Shown: positions 1 through 8,892, numbered from the stretch's first letter. The stretch is DNA of 64,000 bases from Sutcliffiella rhizosphaerae (GCF_917563925.1 NZ_CAKJTJ010000014.1:30021-94020); one strand, 5' to 3'. The notes: a model not told the origin generated them from the sequence alone. A program made the numbers and translations.

Positions 1-1
1 A

Positions 2-949
2 GAAATAGGTGTTCTGTATGCATTTGTTAACTATTTAGGTAGATTTTTTGAACCTGTTAACCAAATGATGATGAGATTATCTATGTATCAACAAGCGATT
101 ATTTCTGCATCTAGAGTATTTTATCTTTTAGATGAAAAAGAAGTTGCTCCAACCTGTGCAAATCATACACAACAACCGGCTATCTCAACAGGGAAAATTG
201 AATTTAATAATGTAACTTTTTCATATGATGGGAAACGTGATGTTCTAAAAAATGTTTCATTTACTGCTCTACCTGGTGAAACTGTTGCTCTTGTAGGTCA
301 TACTGGGAGTGGAAAAAGCTCCATCATTAACTTACTAATGAGATTTTATGACCTTAAACATGGGGAAATCATTATAGACGGCTCATCTCTGAAGCAGTTT
401 GAGAACGAAGAATTAAGGAAGAAAATGGGGTTAGTACTTCAAGATCCATTCTTGTTTTATGGAACTATCAACCACAATATTCGATTGCATGATTCTACCA
501 TTTCAGATGAAGAGATTAGAAAAGCAGCAGAATTTGTGCAGGCAGATTCTTTTATAAAAAAACTACCAGATCGATATGAACAATTAGTTGTAGAGAGAGG
601 TTCGACCTTTTCCAGTGGTCAAAGACAATTAGTAGCTTTTGCTAGAACGATTGCCACAAAACCAAAAATACTTGTCCTGGATGAAGCAACAGCAAACATT
701 GATACGGAAACAGAAGAGGCTATTCAAACCGCGCTGGAAAAAATGAGAAAAGGAAGAACAACTATTGCAATTGCACACAGACTTTCTACCATTCAAGATG
801 CAGACCAAATATTGGTTTTACACCAAGGAGAAATCGTCGAAAGAGGGACGCATCAGGAATTATTAAATCTCGAGGGCTTGTATTATAAAATGTACCTATT
901 ACAAAATGGACAGCCGGAGAAAGTAGAAGATGTACTTGTTCAGCCATAA
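2..949 (+). CDS. Multidrug ABC exporter subunit, YheH/BmrD/LmrD-like (5' truncated by window edge)
   Basis: The reading frame is open from base 2, so only the last 315 residues of a transporter of roughly 670 residues are visible. They hold the end of the membrane domain (through PVNQMMMRLSMYQQA) and the whole nucleotide-binding domain: Walker A GHTGSGKSS, Q-loop VLQDPFLF, a degenerate signature FSSGQRQ in place of LSGGQ, Walker B ILVLDEATANID with the catalytic Glu, and H-loop AIAHRLST. A DEATANID D-loop with an intact catalytic Glu is typical of the YheH/LmrD half of heterodimeric exporters; the partner (YheI/LmrC type) would lie upstream, outside the window. The presumed role is export of drugs or amphiphiles at the cytoplasmic membrane. 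A strong terminator follows. Confidence 0.9.
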   Translation, partial: EIGVLYAFVNYLGRFFEPVNQMMMRLSMYQQAIISASRVFYLLDEKEVAPTCANHTQQPAISTGKIEFNNVTFSYDGKRDVLKNVSFTALPGETVALVGHTGSGKSSIINLLMRFYDLKHGEIIIDGSSLKQFENEELRKKMGLVLQDPFLFYGTINHNIRLHDSTISDEEIRKAAEFVQADSFIKKLPDRYEQLVVERGSTFSSGQRQLVAFARTIATKPKILVLDEATANIDTETEEAIQTALEKMRKGRTTIAIAHRLSTIQDADQILVLHQGEIVERGTHQELLNLEGLYYKMYLLQNGQPEKVEDVLVQP

Positions 950-1004
950 ATTAAATGTTGACGGAGTGAGATAAGAATTATTTAACGCTTAAATCTCAAC
1001 ACTG

Positions 1005-1036
1005 AAAATCCCAACTCTGTTAGGAGTTGGGATTTT
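1005..1036. terminator. Bidirectional intrinsic terminator
   Basis: A perfect 13-bp stem (AAAATCCCAACTC / GAGTTGGGATTTT) with a 6-nt loop. It ends the ABC exporter transcript and, read the other way, the Spo0E-like gene. Confidence 0.9.
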
Positions 1037-1137
1037 ACTATGTAAGTAAGAAAAGTTTATGTAGTTATGTTAGAGCTCAAGGCACTTGCTTCTGTGCTAG
1101 TCGGTTTTCAAAGCTGCTCCTTGCGCATATTTATGTA

Positions 1138-1299
1138 TTATTTTGTCACAATGATATGGTTATACTTGTTTAAGAGTGTGTCCAGTTCTTGACTTAATTT
1201 TAACGTCTTAGAAGAGGACATTCCGTATTTTGCAACAATATCTATAAGTTCAGCACGCTTCAATTCAATTAAATTTATAAGTTCTTGTTTAGTAGCCAA
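1138..1299 (-). CDS. Spo0E-like aspartyl-phosphate phosphatase, 53 aa, TTG start
   Basis: A short gene that begins with TTG behind AAGAAGGAAGG. The product (MATKQELINLIELKRAEL... ending NKYNHIIVTK) has the Spo0E-family layout: two helices joined by a short turn, with the SQELD signature at residues 36-40 in which the Asp is the catalytic residue of the family. Known Spo0E proteins dephosphorylate Spo0A~P and delay sporulation. Length (53 aa) fits the small YisI/YnzD-type members. It is divergent from ccdA and shares their intergenic region. The substrate (Spo0A~P or another response regulator) is inferred from the family. Confidence 0.85.
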   Translation of the reverse strand: MATKQELINLIELKRAELIDIVAKYGMSSSKTLKLSQELDTLLNKYNHIIVTK

Positions 1300-1525
1300 T
1301 GTTGATTATCCTTCCTTCTTCCAATTCGTAACATTATTATACTAGATATTGGGAGGTAATTCAAAGGAAAACTCCTAGTTAATGGGACTTTAATAATTGT
1401 AAAATAGTGAAGAATAACTATACAAACTTGTCACGGATTCGTCATAGATTGTTAAGAAGATTATCAATACCAGGGTCATTTTTTTGGTACTATTATAGAT
1501 ATCAATTTGTAGGAGAAGTGATAAT

Positions 1526-2236
1526 ATGTCAGGAGATCTAACCCTTTTCTTAGCATTTGGTGCAGGTGTGCTTTCCTTCGTATCACCATGTACATTACCT
1601 ATTTATCCTGCTTTTCTCTCCTATATTACAGGAGTTTCTGTGGGACAGTTAAAAGAAGACAAAGGTATGATGCAAAAGAAAAGTATATTACATACATTAT
1701 TTTTTCTTATAGGATTCTCATTAATTTTTATTGCCCTTGGTTTTGGGACGAGCTTTTTAGGACGATTTTTTATGCAGTACCAGGATCTTATCAGGCAAGT
1801 GGGAGCTCTGTTAATCATCTTTTTCGGATTAGTAATACTAGGTGTATTCCAACCTAAATTCTTAATGCAGGATAAAAAATTCACATTTAAAAATAGACCA
1901 TCTGGCTATATCGGAACTGTCCTAATCGGCATGGCGTTCGCAGCGGGTTGGACTCCTTGTTCTGGTCCTATTTTAGGTGCCGTAATAGGGATGTCGATGA
2001 ATAATCCGACATCAGGAGTTTATTATATGCTGGCATATGTACTTGGATTTGCTATTCCATTTTTTGTACTTTCTTTCTTTATCGGTAAGATGGGGTGGAT
2101 AAAACGTAACCATGCAATAATAATGAAAATTGGTGGTTATTCAATGATCTTTATGGGAGTTTTGTTGTTTTTTGATTGGTTGACAAAAATTATAGTTTGG
2201 CTTTCTGCGATTACCGGGGGATTCCAAGGATTTTAA
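1526..2236 (+). CDS. ccdA: Cytochrome c biogenesis thiol-disulfide transporter CcdA
   Basis: A 236-residue polytopic membrane protein, about six helices, in the DsbD-transmembrane family. The two redox cysteines sit in the expected motifs: SPCTLP (Cys22) in helix 1 and GWTPCSGP (Cys145) in helix 4. CcdA passes electrons from cytoplasmic thioredoxin across the membrane to extracytoplasmic thioredoxin-like proteins, which reduce apocytochrome c and spore-envelope proteins. RBS AGGAGA lies 8 nt before the ATG. Next come yneI and ccdC, as in B. subtilis. The TlpA-like protein at 26822 is a plausible partner. Confidence 0.95.
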   Translation: MSGDLTLFLAFGAGVLSFVSPCTLPIYPAFLSYITGVSVGQLKEDKGMMQKKSILHTLFFLIGFSLIFIALGFGTSFLGRFFMQYQDLIRQVGALLIIFFGLVILGVFQPKFLMQDKKFTFKNRPSGYIGTVLIGMAFAAGWTPCSGPILGAVIGMSMNNPTSGVYYMLAYVLGFAIPFFVLSFFIGKMGWIKRNHAIIMKIGGYSMIFMGVLLFFDWLTKIIVWLSAITGGFQGF

Positions 2237-2341
2237 ATTGTTTGATATTTTTGTTGATTCTTATGACTTAAAAGAGTAAAGTTAAAAATGGGAATAAAGT
2301 AAATAAAATACTTTTTTATAGGTCGTAAGGAGGACTCTGCT

Positions 2342-2701
2342 GTGGCGAAGGTTTTAGTAGTGGATGATGCGAAATTCATGAGACTGACAATTAGAAACAT
2401 TTTAACTAACTCAAACCACACTGTTATCGGTGAAGCAGAGAATGGGAAAGAAGCAGTGGCCCTCTATAGAAACCATCAACCTGATTTAGTGACAATGGAT
2501 ATTACCATGCCTGAAATGAATGGAATTGAAGCAGTTAGAGAAATATTGAATGAATTTCCTAAGGCAAAAATCATTATGTGTTCTGCAATGGGACAGCAGC
2601 GATTAATAGTAGATGCTATCGAAGCTGGAGCTAAAGATTTTATCGTGAAACCGTTCGATGAAAATAGAGTGCTGGAAGCTATAAAGCGGGTGTTAGGTTA
2701 A
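2342..2701 (+). CDS. yneI: Single-domain response regulator, YneI/CcdB-like
   Basis: A stand-alone CheY-type receiver of 119 residues starting with GTG behind AAGGAGG. The acidic pair (Asp8-Asp9), phospho-acceptor Asp53 in TMDITMPEMNG, Ser81 in MCSAMG and Lys103 in VKPF are all present, so it should be phosphorylatable. There is no output domain. In B. subtilis the same gene (yneI, also ccdB) sits between ccdA and ccdC but is dispensable for cytochrome c maturation. Its cognate kinase is unknown and none is nearby. Confidence 0.92.
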   Translation: MAKVLVVDDAKFMRLTIRNILTNSNHTVIGEAENGKEAVALYRNHQPDLVTMDITMPEMNGIEAVREILNEFPKAKIIMCSAMGQQRLIVDAIEAGAKDFIVKPFDENRVLEAIKRVLG

Positions 2702-2708
2702 GATGTAG

Positions 2709-2743
2709 AACGATCGTGTACAAGTATCTTGTATACGATTGTT
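2709..2743 (+). terminator. Stem-loop between yneI and the downstream membrane gene
   Basis: A 16-bp stem with two G-T pairs and a 3-nt loop (AACGATCGTGTACAAG pairs with CTTGTATACGATTGTT), followed by TTAGTTTTATG. It probably ends or attenuates the yneI transcript before the gene at 2763. Confidence 0.65.
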
Positions 2744-2762
2744 TAGTTTTATGAGGTGAATA

Positions 2763-3182
2763 ATGAGGTTCATACTTAAAATAATAGAAGGTTTTTTGAT
2801 CGTGTATTTTTTTACATTTACCGTCATTTTAGGTATCGTGAATTCCTTAACAATTTTATCAGTTAAATCAATTAAAGGTACAACTATCGCAGAATTTGAT
2901 ACAGAGATGCTTTTGTTATTTTTTATCTATTTGTTCATTTTGTTTTTGTTTATAAAGACGTATAAAGATTGCAACACGTATAGTAAAGTAATGTTGTCTA
3001 TATACTTGTTTTGCTTTTCTGGAAGTATTATTGTCACACTCATGAATATTATTATTTCATTCATATTTATACCTAAATCATATGTGGAAGAAAATTGGAT
3101 GAGAGACTTAGAATATCTTTTATTGTCCTTGCTATTGTTTTTTTACACATTACATAAACTTAGAGATTTTTCGGAAGGATAG
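2763..3182 (+). CDS. Four-helix membrane protein of unknown function
   Basis: 139 residues with about four hydrophobic helices (near 5-30, 45-65, 75-100 and 115-132) joined by short polar loops, and no cysteine pair or other catalytic motif that I recognise. RBS GAGGTGAATA precedes the ATG. It is inserted between yneI and ccdC, where B. subtilis has nothing, and a stem-loop separates it from yneI. I cannot assign a function; its place in a cytochrome-maturation cluster is only a weak hint. Confidence 0.75.
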   Translation: MRFILKIIEGFLIVYFFTFTVILGIVNSLTILSVKSIKGTTIAEFDTEMLLLFFIYLFILFLFIKTYKDCNTYSKVMLSIYLFCFSGSIIVTLMNIIISFIFIPKSYVEENWMRDLEYLLLSLLLFFYTLHKLRDFSEG

Positions 3183-3259
3183 ATTTCCCTTTTATTATTC
3201 CGCTTTTTCGGTATAATAGTAAGGGGTTAAAAGTTGTGAAACAAAAAGGATGATACGAA

Positions 3260-3745
3260 GTGAATACAATACTATCTACGATCATTGCAGTTTGTATGGC
3301 ATTAGTTGTCATAGTTATCCGTATGAAAGCTGCAAAAAAGCCTTCATCTGTTAAAAAAATTGTCTTACCACCTATCTTTATGAGTACGGGTGCCCTAATG
3401 TTTCTTTTTCCAGAATTCAGGGTTTCCCCACTACAAATAGTCGAAGCACTGAGTGTAGGTGCTATCTTTTCCATTTTTTTAATTAAAACCTCGAAGTTTG
3501 AAATTAGGGATAATGATATCTATTTAAAGCGTTCAAAAGCTTTTGTTTTCATATTACTCGGTTTATTAGCGATCAGAGTCATTTTAAAACTAGTTTTAAG
3601 TACGTCAATAGATATTGGAGAACTGACCGGGATGTTTTGGCTACTCGCATTTGGAATGATTGTTCCGTGGCGGGTTGCGATGTACTTGAAGTATAAAAAA
3701 TTGGAAAGTGGTACGATTCCACCCACCATAAAAACAACTGTTTGA
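3260..3745 (+). CDS. ccdC: CcdC-like membrane protein (DUF1453, YneJ)
   Basis: A 161-residue membrane protein starting with GTG after CGAAGTG-AAT. Five or so hydrophobic segments separate conserved polar stretches (RMKAAKKPSSVKKI; FEIRDNDIYLKRSKAF). Position as third gene after ccdA-yneI, length and topology match B. subtilis CcdC/YneJ. The ccd region takes part in cytochrome c maturation, but the biochemical role of CcdC is not established. The -10-like TATAAT upstream (3212-3217) lies within a stem-loop. A terminator follows at once. Confidence 0.85.
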   Translation: MNTILSTIIAVCMALVVIVIRMKAAKKPSSVKKIVLPPIFMSTGALMFLFPEFRVSPLQIVEALSVGAIFSIFLIKTSKFEIRDNDIYLKRSKAFVFILLGLLAIRVILKLVLSTSIDIGELTGMFWLLAFGMIVPWRVAMYLKYKKLESGTIPPTIKTTV

Positions 3746-3750
3746 ACAGA

Positions 3751-3780
3751 AAAAACCTCGGTTAATAATCCGAGGTTTTT
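3751..3780. terminator. Intrinsic terminator after ccdC
   Basis: An 11-bp stem (AAAAACCTCGG / CCGAGGTTTTT) with an 8-nt AT loop and T-tract. Confidence 0.9.
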
Positions 3781-3883
3781 CTTTAAGGATGCTTTCTCAT
3801 ACTTTGTTTCTTTTGATTTTTACTCTCATGCATTTTCCTGCATTTAGTATGAGAAAAAGACAACCTTTCATTCATTTGCCTTC

Positions 3884-4309
3884 TTAAAAGAGATGCTGAT
3901 AGGGGGTGCGGTCAATATTTAAATGCTCTAATTTCTTGATCAGAAACTTATGATCCCTTTTTGGAGTGGCCAGAATGTAGCCTCTAATAACATGCTCTCT
4001 AGTAATTTCTTTTGCTTTCTCTTGGTATGCAAGCTCACCAATTTTTCCTGCAATTTTTTGCCTGGCAATATCGCGGAATAATTCAGGAACTGGAGACACT
4101 AGCTCTTCTAAAAGAAGTTTTAGGTCATCCGGCCACAGATGGCGAGTTTTTTGTAAATAATAATCTTGCCAGTCCAATTCTGACTTACCATCTTCTTTTG
4201 GTAATCTTTTTAAAAACTTTCGGAACATAAAAAAACCGCCAATGGCAAGTAGTGCTACCATTGTTACAACCCAAAATAATATTAACCATAAAAACCATCC
4301 GGTTAACAT
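3884..4309 (-). CDS. yneK: YneK-like membrane-anchored protein (DUF2621)
   Basis: One N-terminal transmembrane helix (GWFLWLILFWVVTMVALLAI) followed by a charged cytoplasmic domain with LDWQDYYLQKTRHLW and RDHKFLIKKLEHL near the C-terminus. Start chosen at the ATG at 4309 because GGAGG lies 8 nt upstream; the in-frame ATGs further upstream (4336) or overlapping the RBS lack a site of their own. Gives 141 residues, the usual YneK length. Function unknown; it follows the ccd genes in B. subtilis too. Its transcript converges with ccdC. Confidence 0.85.
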   Translation of the reverse strand: MLTGWFLWLILFWVVTMVALLAIGGFFMFRKFLKRLPKEDGKSELDWQDYYLQKTRHLWPDDLKLLLEELVSPVPELFRDIARQKIAGKIGELAYQEKAKEITREHVIRGYILATPKRDHKFLIKKLEHLNIDRTPYQHLF

Positions 4310-4439
4310 GTTCATTCCCTCCGAACTCGTTAACATTCTTGTATTATTATAACCGAAACTATTATAATTGCACTAGTAAAACGAAAATCCATCTAAATTA
4401 ATATAAAAAATTGACTAAGTTTTGACGGAGGTGGCGACG

Positions 4440-5231
4440 ATGAAAAAGATTGGAGCCGTTATTGGCAATATGGGGAAAACCGAAATTTTATCCCAAAGAG
4501 TTTGTCCAAAATGTAATCGTGAAGTGAAGCGTGTACGCATGCAAATTATTGGTGGTGAAAATAAAGGACAATGGCAGGAGTATGAAAACGAATGCGATTG
4601 TCGTCTTGCTGAAGAAACAGTTCAGGCTGAGAAACGTCGTAAACACAAATATTTTGAGCAGTTTTGCATTATTCCGAGAGAATTGGAAAATGCCACATTG
4701 GAAAATTTCCAAGTGAATTACTCTAGCCAAAAAGAAGCATTAACTAGTACTATTGATTTTTTTGACCAGTTTACTGGGAAAGAAAATCTTTACTTTTACG
4801 GACGTACCGGGCGAGGGAAAACGCATCTTGCTGTTGGGTTATATAGGTATTTTAAGGAAAACAATATAACAGCTATGTTTTTTGATGTACCTAAATTAAT
4901 GGACACTATTGTTGCATCATGGGATAGTGATTCAGGTTATTCAGAAAGTAAATTTATGAAAGCCATTGCTGAGGTAGATGTTCTGATTCTTGATGACCTT
5001 GGTGTAGAAAGAGTAAGCGAATGGGTAGACCAAACAATATATTCCATTTTGAATCAACGGCAAGGTAAAAGTATTGTGTTCACATCAAATATTCACCCTA
5101 GTGATTTAACAAAACGTTATGGTGAAAGAATAGCCGATCGGATAAAGAACAAAATGAAACAAAACCAATTAATTTCCATCGTCACACCAGAAAGTTTCCG
5201 TACGAAGGATTTAACATTTTTTAAAGAATAA
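4440..5231 (+). CDS. DnaC/IstB-like ATPase with N-terminal zinc-binding motif
   Basis: A AAA+ ATPase of 263 residues. The N-terminus carries a probable zinc site, CPKC (Cys22/25) and CDC (Cys52/54). The ATPase domain has Walker A GRTGRGKTH (near 122-130), Walker B VLILDDLG and sensor-1 TSNIHP. This is the architecture of phage-type DnaC helicase loaders and IstB. The ATG at 4440 is preferred over the TTG at 4422 because CGGAGGTG lies 8 nt ahead. It sits alone between yneK and the moxR operon, with no transposase (istA) beside it, so a helicase-loader-like role is more likely than IstB; no helicase gene is in the window. Confidence 0.85.
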   Translation: MKKIGAVIGNMGKTEILSQRVCPKCNREVKRVRMQIIGGENKGQWQEYENECDCRLAEETVQAEKRRKHKYFEQFCIIPRELENATLENFQVNYSSQKEALTSTIDFFDQFTGKENLYFYGRTGRGKTHLAVGLYRYFKENNITAMFFDVPKLMDTIVASWDSDSGYSESKFMKAIAEVDVLILDDLGVERVSEWVDQTIYSILNQRQGKSIVFTSNIHPSDLTKRYGERIADRIKNKMKQNQLISIVTPESFRTKDLTFFKE

Positions 5232-5235
5232 TTAT

Positions 5236-5272
5236 AAGCTTCTAGAATGATCTATTCATTTTAGAGGCTTTT
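5236..5272 (+). terminator. Intrinsic terminator after the DnaC-like gene
   Basis: A 14-bp stem with two G-T pairs (AGCTTCTAGAATGA / TCATTTTAGAGGCT), 5-nt loop, then TTTTTTG. Confidence 0.8.
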
Positions 5273-5367
5273 TTGTTGTCGACTGATATTTCGAAATATT
5301 TCCTACTTTCAGTTAGATAATGGTAAAATATACATATTACATAGAAATATATTAAGGGGTGTATTCA

Positions 5368-6303
5368 TTGAAAGTGTTAGAGCAGTTAAGAGAAGAGATG
5401 TCAAAAGTAATAGTAGGAAAAGATAATATAGTAGAGCTACTTTTTAATGCACTATTGAATAAAGGTCATGTACTTTTAGAAAGTGTTCCAGGGACTGGGA
5501 AAACAATGCTTGCTAAAAGTTTCTCAAAAACGATTGATGCTGATTTTAAAAGAATTCAGTTCACCCCAGATGTTCTGCCAAGTGATGTTACAGGTATTCA
5601 ATTCTTCAATCCAAAAGAACAACAGTTTGAGTTGCGACCAGGACCAATAATGACAAACATACTTCTAGCAGATGAGATTAATCGTGCAACTCCAAGAACA
5701 CAATCAAGCTTACTTGAGGTAATGGAAGAAAGGCAAGTAACCATTGACGGAGAGACATTACTAGTAGAAGGACCATTCATGGTCATAGCCACTCAAAACC
5801 CGATTGAATCTCAGCAAGGTACTTTTCCATTACCTGAAGCACAAATGGATCGTTTTTTTATGCAAATAGATCTTGGATATCCCACTGTTGATGAGGAACA
5901 AGAAATGATGATTAAATATCGTTTAGGAGAACCAATCAAAAAGCTCGCTACTGTGCTTTCTAAACAAGAGGTATTTGAACTGCAGGAACAGGTAAAGCAA
6001 GTAAAAGTATCATCTGTCGTTCAAAAATACATGTTAGAAATTATTCATCTAACAAGAGATCACGAGGAGATTGAACTAGGTGTAAGTCCAAGGGGAACTT
6101 TGGCTCTGATGAGGGCTTCGCAAGGAGTAGCTTTTCTTAATGGGAGAGAGTTTGTGACACCTGAAGATGTCAAAAATATTGCTTCCTATGTTCTTAGCCA
6201 TCGAATTATCACCACCATGGAGGGTTCATTAAAGAAAACGAACCAACAGTTAATAGAAGATTTACTTTCTAATGTAGAAGTACCAGTGGAGGCTACATAC
6301 TAA
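5368..6303 (+). CDS. MoxR-family AAA+ ATPase
   Basis: 311 residues when started at the TTG behind AAGGGG (8-nt spacing); the upstream GTG at 5359 overlaps the RBS. Walker A GTGKT at 42-46, Walker B LLADEINRA (Asp102-Glu103), sensor 1 ATQNP (141-145) and a C-terminal lid. MoxR ATPases act as chaperones that activate or insert metal or other groups into partner proteins, usually encoded beside DUF58 and transglutaminase genes. That order is kept here: DUF58 starts 2 nt after the stop. Target unknown. Confidence 0.93.
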   Translation: MKVLEQLREEMSKVIVGKDNIVELLFNALLNKGHVLLESVPGTGKTMLAKSFSKTIDADFKRIQFTPDVLPSDVTGIQFFNPKEQQFELRPGPIMTNILLADEINRATPRTQSSLLEVMEERQVTIDGETLLVEGPFMVIATQNPIESQQGTFPLPEAQMDRFFMQIDLGYPTVDEEQEMMIKYRLGEPIKKLATVLSKQEVFELQEQVKQVKVSSVVQKYMLEIIHLTRDHEEIELGVSPRGTLALMRASQGVAFLNGREFVTPEDVKNIASYVLSHRIITTMEGSLKKTNQQLIEDLLSNVEVPVEATY

Positions 6304-6305
6304 GG

Positions 6306-7454
6306 ATGAGTGGATGGAATAAACAAGTAGATAATCTAGGTGTCCATGTCTATCTTCGTGCTTGTGCATTTGTCATTATAGTCATTGGATTTGTAACTGG
6401 TCATACTTTACTTTTTTTACTTGGTTCAATGTATTTTTTGTATTTTCTCGTTTCCTATTTTTACCTTAATAGAGTGGGGGAAAAACTTCAATTTACAATA
6501 GTAGAGGAGAAAATGAAGCTTTTTCCAGGTGATGCTGGAGTATTAAAAATAAAGATTAAACAACCATCAAGATTACCAATCTATATTGGTCGAGTTTATT
6601 TTGTCGTTGATAATAATATTCATTTTGTGAACGGGGATGAAAGAACGAGAATATCACAAATAAATATTCCATTTTCATTATTGGGAAGAAGTGAGGTTGT
6701 GATAGAAGTACCTTTTATAGCGAAAGCTAGAGGAGTAGCTAGGTTGCATCAAGTAGAATTGCAGATTACACATTTTCTAGATGGTGGCAAATTATACTTG
6801 CATAAAAGTGATGTCACGAAGTTTGAAGCACTAATTTATTCAGAACAAAAGCATGTACATGGCCTGACCCGAATCTTTCCTCGTAAACAAGGTGCATTTC
6901 CTACAAGGGCTTCTATATATGAGGATAATACAAATATAGTTGGTACGAGAGATTATGTAAATGGCGATTCCTTCAATAAGATTCACTGGAAGGCTACTGC
7001 CCGAATGAATTCTCTACAAACCAAACAACATGAAAAAACGTTGCAATTTTCTTGGTTAATTGTTCTGGATGTTCGCTCGGGCAATTTAGAAGACCGAATT
7101 AAAGGTATATCGTTTTTACTGCATTATGCAATGAAGCATCAAATTCCATTTTCATTATTAATAAATATTAAAAAGAAGGGAGCCCCAAGCTATTTAGAGC
7201 TTCCATTTGGAAGTGGAAAACGACACTTACAAACAGCGTTAACGATACTTGCCAGAATCCAAGGTAATAGTATAACAGTTGGTATGAAAAGTCTGGAACG
7301 AATAGTTTATCAGCATGCAGTAAATTCACCATATGTCATTATATGTGCAGATAGTGATAGACTCAACGGCTGGAAACTACCGACGCACACAAGTGTATAC
7401 ATTCTTGATGGATATAATCAGCTAATTCATTGGAAGGAGGTAGCTAATGGTTAG
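6306..7454 (+). CDS. DUF58 membrane protein (MoxR partner)
   Basis: Two N-terminal transmembrane helices (about residues 18-55), then a beta-rich region and the DUF58 core with YEDNTNIVGTRDYVNGDSF followed by IHWKATARM, and a C-terminal vWA-like region with LIVLDVRSG. Length 382 residues is normal. It overlaps the next gene by 8 nt, so translation is probably coupled. DUF58 proteins are thought to be MoxR clients at the membrane; the actual function is unknown. Confidence 0.9.
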   Translation: MSGWNKQVDNLGVHVYLRACAFVIIVIGFVTGHTLLFLLGSMYFLYFLVSYFYLNRVGEKLQFTIVEEKMKLFPGDAGVLKIKIKQPSRLPIYIGRVYFVVDNNIHFVNGDERTRISQINIPFSLLGRSEVVIEVPFIAKARGVARLHQVELQITHFLDGGKLYLHKSDVTKFEALIYSEQKHVHGLTRIFPRKQGAFPTRASIYEDNTNIVGTRDYVNGDSFNKIHWKATARMNSLQTKQHEKTLQFSWLIVLDVRSGNLEDRIKGISFLLHYAMKHQIPFSLLINIKKKGAPSYLELPFGSGKRHLQTALTILARIQGNSITVGMKSLERIVYQHAVNSPYVIICADSDRLNGWKLPTHTSVYILDGYNQLIHWKEVANG

Positions 7455-8649
7455 TCTATGGAAAAATGTAATACACCTGTTACTGGAAATGAATATTTTT
7501 TATTTTTTTGTCTTATTATTTTACTTAGATAGTGGTACTTTGCCTTCGTTGATTGGTATTTTGCTACCTCTTGCTATTTCCTTTGCCATTTTTACTTATC
7601 TTTCAAATATGCTTCCAAATACGTATGCTTCCATTTTAATTGTTGCACCGGTGTTAGCAGTGTTTTCTTACCTTGCCTCCTTTAGTATAGGACTATCCCT
7701 TTTAATAGGCTTCTTTATTAGCATTAGAAGTTTCATGCATATCAAAGAAGAAAGGCCTCTTTCTACCTTTGCACTACTTATTATTTCATTTATCTGGATG
7801 CCATTTATATATGCTTGTGGTGTTTTAGTACAATACCCACACGGATTTGTATTAATGACTTTGTTTGGAGGACAGCTCCTGTTAATTGTTCTTTTATATA
7901 GTGGAGTGACTGTAATAGAATTAAGAGGAAATCCTTCGATACAGAAGAAAGTAATATCATCTTCAGCTATTTTACTAGGATGTATCGTAGTTGTCTCGGT
8001 TACTATTGCCACTATCGGAAAATGGTTCATTTCCTTGGTTTTCTCAACAGTCGGACAAGGTATTAGCATGGTGTTTAATCTATTAGCCCGTCCAATATTC
8101 TATCTGCTTGGCCTACATGATTGGACTCCTAATGGACGTGAAATGGAAGAAACTGAAACATTGACAGATTTTGAGGAAGACGAATTAGAACCAGCAATGT
8201 TTGAAACGGTCAATATATTTGATAATTCATTCATTGTTGCTGCTATGATTATACTGTTCGTTTCCATCCTATATTTTCTTCTAAATAAAAAGAAAGTAAC
8301 CAATAAGTGTAATGAACACGAAACACAAGAACATTTTGTCTTTACAATGACTAAAATGAGTAATAAATTGTTTAGTTCCGATAAAAAGTCAAAACCACCT
8401 AAAAACCAGGTACGTAAATTGATGTATGACTTAGAACAACTTGCAATTAAGAAGAAAAGGGGACGCATGAGAAGTGAAACACTAGAAGAATGGCTAAAAC
8501 GAGAAACAGGTCTTAAAAAAGACTTTATCCAATTATATGCAAAAGTTAGATATGGAGAGATCCAACTGAGCGATAATGAAATAGAAAAATGCACGGAGAT
8601 GGCAAAAGAAATACGTCAAGTCATGAAACAGTGGAAAAAGACAGGATGA
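7447..8649 (+). CDS. Membrane protein with C-terminal DUF4129 domain; transglutaminase domain absent
   Basis: 400 residues: about six membrane helices (residues 8-125), another pair near 160-215, one at 255-280, then a cytosolic tail with GRMRSETLEEWLKRETGL, which resembles DUF4129. In many Bacillaceae the third gene of the moxR-DUF58 operon encodes a protein about 700 residues long with a transglutaminase-like domain between the membrane part and DUF4129 (YebA type). Here I see no Cys-His-Asp transglutaminase core: the segment between helices is only about 45 residues, acidic (EDELEPAMFE). So this is a shortened version or a different lineage. RBS GGAGGTAGCTA precedes the ATG inside the DUF58 gene. 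Confidence 0.8.
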   Translation: MVSLWKNVIHLLLEMNIFYFFVLLFYLDSGTLPSLIGILLPLAISFAIFTYLSNMLPNTYASILIVAPVLAVFSYLASFSIGLSLLIGFFISIRSFMHIKEERPLSTFALLIISFIWMPFIYACGVLVQYPHGFVLMTLFGGQLLLIVLLYSGVTVIELRGNPSIQKKVISSSAILLGCIVVVSVTIATIGKWFISLVFSTVGQGISMVFNLLARPIFYLLGLHDWTPNGREMEETETLTDFEEDELEPAMFETVNIFDNSFIVAAMIILFVSILYFLLNKKKVTNKCNEHETQEHFVFTMTKMSNKLFSSDKKSKPPKNQVRKLMYDLEQLAIKKKRGRMRSETLEEWLKRETGLKKDFIQLYAKVRYGEIQLSDNEIEKCTEMAKEIRQVMKQWKKTG

Positions 8650-8655
8650 TAATTA

Positions 8656-8690
8656 AGTGTGCCTGATATATAGGCATGCTTTCTTTTTTT
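8656..8690 (+). terminator. Terminator of the moxR operon
   Basis: Nine-bp stem with two G-T pairs (AGTGTGCCT / AGGCATGCT), 7-nt loop, then TTCTTTTTTT. Confidence 0.7.
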
Positions 8691-8765
8691 GTAGGAATAT
8701 AGAATAAAGGTTTATGTACTGCATGGGTTATTTAATGACCATTTTTCCTATGTAGCCTTAGCGTG

Positions 8766-8892
8766 AGGTGATGATGGCCTTTTTTACGTTATTTCACCTA
8801 GCGTTTTGGTCATCATAGGAGTGATGATGGCTTTTTTGCATGATTTCACCCGGCTTTTTTTCATTATTTCACCTAGGGTGTTGTCATCATAG
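8766..8892. repeat. Two imperfect tandem units in the gap before proC
   Basis: Unit 1 (8766-8818) and unit 2 (8819-8892) both run from TGATGATGGC-T(6) to ATTTCACCTAG and end in GTCATCATAG. Unit 2 has an extra inner copy of ATTTCACC. The ends are partly complementary (TGATGATG with CATCATAG), so each unit could fold. No ORF is seen in the 505-bp gap. Purpose unknown. Confidence 0.6.

Noticed and set aside
4440..5231. IstB of an IS21-type element
   Set aside because: No istA, no inverted repeats, and a zinc-binding N-terminus typical of DnaC-like loaders.
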